A stretch of DNA of 6,643 nucleotides from Comamonadaceae bacterium (lineage in GTDB: Bacteria; Pseudomonadota; Gammaproteobacteria; Burkholderiales; Burkholderiaceae_C): positions 1 through 6,643 of the forward strand of contig CANGML010000097.1 of assembly GCA_947454585.1 (NCBI GenBank), read 5' to 3'. The notes under the pieces are model-generated. The model saw only the letters and a list, made by a program, of their open reading frames with translations. It ran no database searches and had not been told where the DNA came from. Positions 6,081-6,643 of the stretch are shown here, piece by piece. A program made the translations under genes and the position numbers. Within the stretch, counting starts at the first letter, position 1. Each line of letters begins with the position of its first letter.

Positions 6081-6632
6081 GTGACCACCCCCGTCTTGCT
6101 CCTTCCCGGCTGGCACAACAGCGGGCCCGACCACTGGCAGAGCTGGTGGGAAGACACGCATGGTTTTGTGCGCGTGCAGCAGCACGATTGGGACAGGCCC
6201 TTACGCGGGGATTGGATGATGCAACTTGAAGAGGCCGTTATTCAGCAGGCGCATTGCGTGCTCGTGGCGCACAGCTTGGCCTGCGTGTTGGTGGCTGCGT
6301 GGGCCGCGCACTCCAAAAACACACATCGCATTCGAGGCGCGTTATTGGTTGCACCTGCCGATGTCGAGCGCACCGACATGCAACAGTGCTTGCACAGCTG
6401 GAGCCCGATAGAGCGCAAGCGTTTGCCTTTTGAGAGCATCGTGGCTGCCAGCCGCAACGACCCTTTTTGCAGCTTTATGCGCGCCAGTTCGTTGGCCCAC
6501 GCATGGGGCTCGCGCTTTGTCGACTGCGGCATGCGCGCGCACATCAACGCCGAGGCGAACGTGGGTGAATGGCCCGAAGGATTTGCCTTGTTACAAGAAT
6601 TACTCAACAAAGAAGTTACCCATGGTCACTAA
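6081..6632 (+). CDS. RBBP9/YdeN-type alpha/beta (serine) hydrolase between parA and parB
   Basis: Predicted small cytoplasmic serine hydrolase, 183 residues, the usual size of the RBBP9/YdeN family. The N-terminus VLLLPGWHNSGPDHWQSWW (5-23) is the family hallmark. The likely triad is Ser65 in VAHSLAC (62-68), Asp127 in SRNDPF (124-129) and His154 in RAHINAEA (152-159), followed by the typical EWPEG. The nucleophile elbow reads A-H-S-L-A where family members commonly have G/A-H-S-L-G; the second Gly is Ala here. There is no signal peptide or membrane segment. The start is GTG 6081, two bases after the parA stop, with GAAGA (6066-6070) as a modest ribosome site. The 3' end overlaps parB by 11 bases in another frame, so all three genes are probably one coupled operon. 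The physiological substrate is unknown for most bacterial members, and any link to chromosome segregation is inference from position only. Confidence 0.88.
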   Translation: MTTPVLLLPGWHNSGPDHWQSWWEDTHGFVRVQQHDWDRPLRGDWMMQLEEAVIQQAHCVLVAHSLACVLVAAWAAHSKNTHRIRGALLVAPADVERTDMQQCLHSWSPIERKRLPFESIVAASRNDPFCSFMRASSLAHAWGSRFVDCGMRAHINAEANVGEWPEGFALLQELLNKEVTHGH

Positions 6633-6643
6633 AAAACCAAAAG
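6622..6643 (+). CDS. parB: ParB chromosome-partitioning protein, first seven codons (cut by window end)
   Basis: ATG 6622 opens a frame reading MVTKKPK before the window ends. A short Lys-rich start of this kind is common in chromosomal ParB proteins ahead of the GLGRGL motif, and the position after parA fits. AAGAAG-like purines at 6609-6615 lie 6 bases upstream as ribosome site. It overlaps the hydrolase gene by 11 bases. ParB would be the CTP-dependent clamp that recognises the three upstream parS sites. With only seven residues visible the call rests mainly on context. Confidence 0.68.

Noticed and set aside
1..6643. Replication origin (DnaA boxes, AT-rich unwinding region), CRISPR, tRNA, insertion sequence
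   Set aside because: No TTATCCACA-type boxes, no AT-rich intergenic tract, no repeat-spacer array, no cloverleaf and no transposase were seen; the longest intergenic gap is 59 bases.

Overview
The window (6,643 bases, moderately GC-rich, every gene on the + strand, almost no non-coding DNA) looks like a chromosomal core segment of a beta-proteobacterium. It most resembles the Burkholderiales, probably Comamonadaceae (Limnohabitans/Rhodoferax-like). This is inferred from the protein sequences, the gene order mnmG-rsmG-lysE-parA-hydrolase-parB, the frequent TTG leucine codons and TAAAAT-type -10 elements; no database search was possible. Nothing looks recently transferred: there is no transposase, integrase, phage gene, tRNA or CRISPR array.

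Layout. (1) 1-1866: the 3' part of an OmpR-family response regulator, overlapping by ATGA a TctE/QseC-type membrane sensor histidine kinase; together they form one two-component operon. (2) 1867-1925: a 59-base gap with a candidate promoter and a GC-rich inverted repeat. (3) 1926-4609: mnmG (tRNA wobble-uridine modification) and rsmG (16S rRNA G527 methylation), joined by a 1-base TAATG overlap. (4) 4640-5254: a LysE/RhtB-type exporter. (5) 5281 to the end: parA, a small RBBP9/YdeN-type serine hydrolase, and the first codons of parB, cut by the window edge. In this last block the gaps are 2 bases and -11 bases, so it is very probably one translationally coupled operon.

The most notable content is not a gene. 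Three copies of the chromosomal centromere site parS lie inside coding sequence: a perfect TGTTTCACGTGAAACA at 3413-3428 and a 15/16 match at 3629-3644, both in mnmG, and a 15/16 match at 4539-4554 near the 3' end of rsmG. They sit 0.7 to 1.9 kb upstream of parA. The window therefore carries the cis site, the ATPase and the start of the site-binding protein of one ParABS chromosome-segregation system, with the DNA sites written into the reading frames of two RNA-modification enzymes. The parS spellings appear as VSRET twice in MnmG and as FHVEQ in RsmG. The hydrolase gene wedged between parA and parB is the other feature that merits attention.
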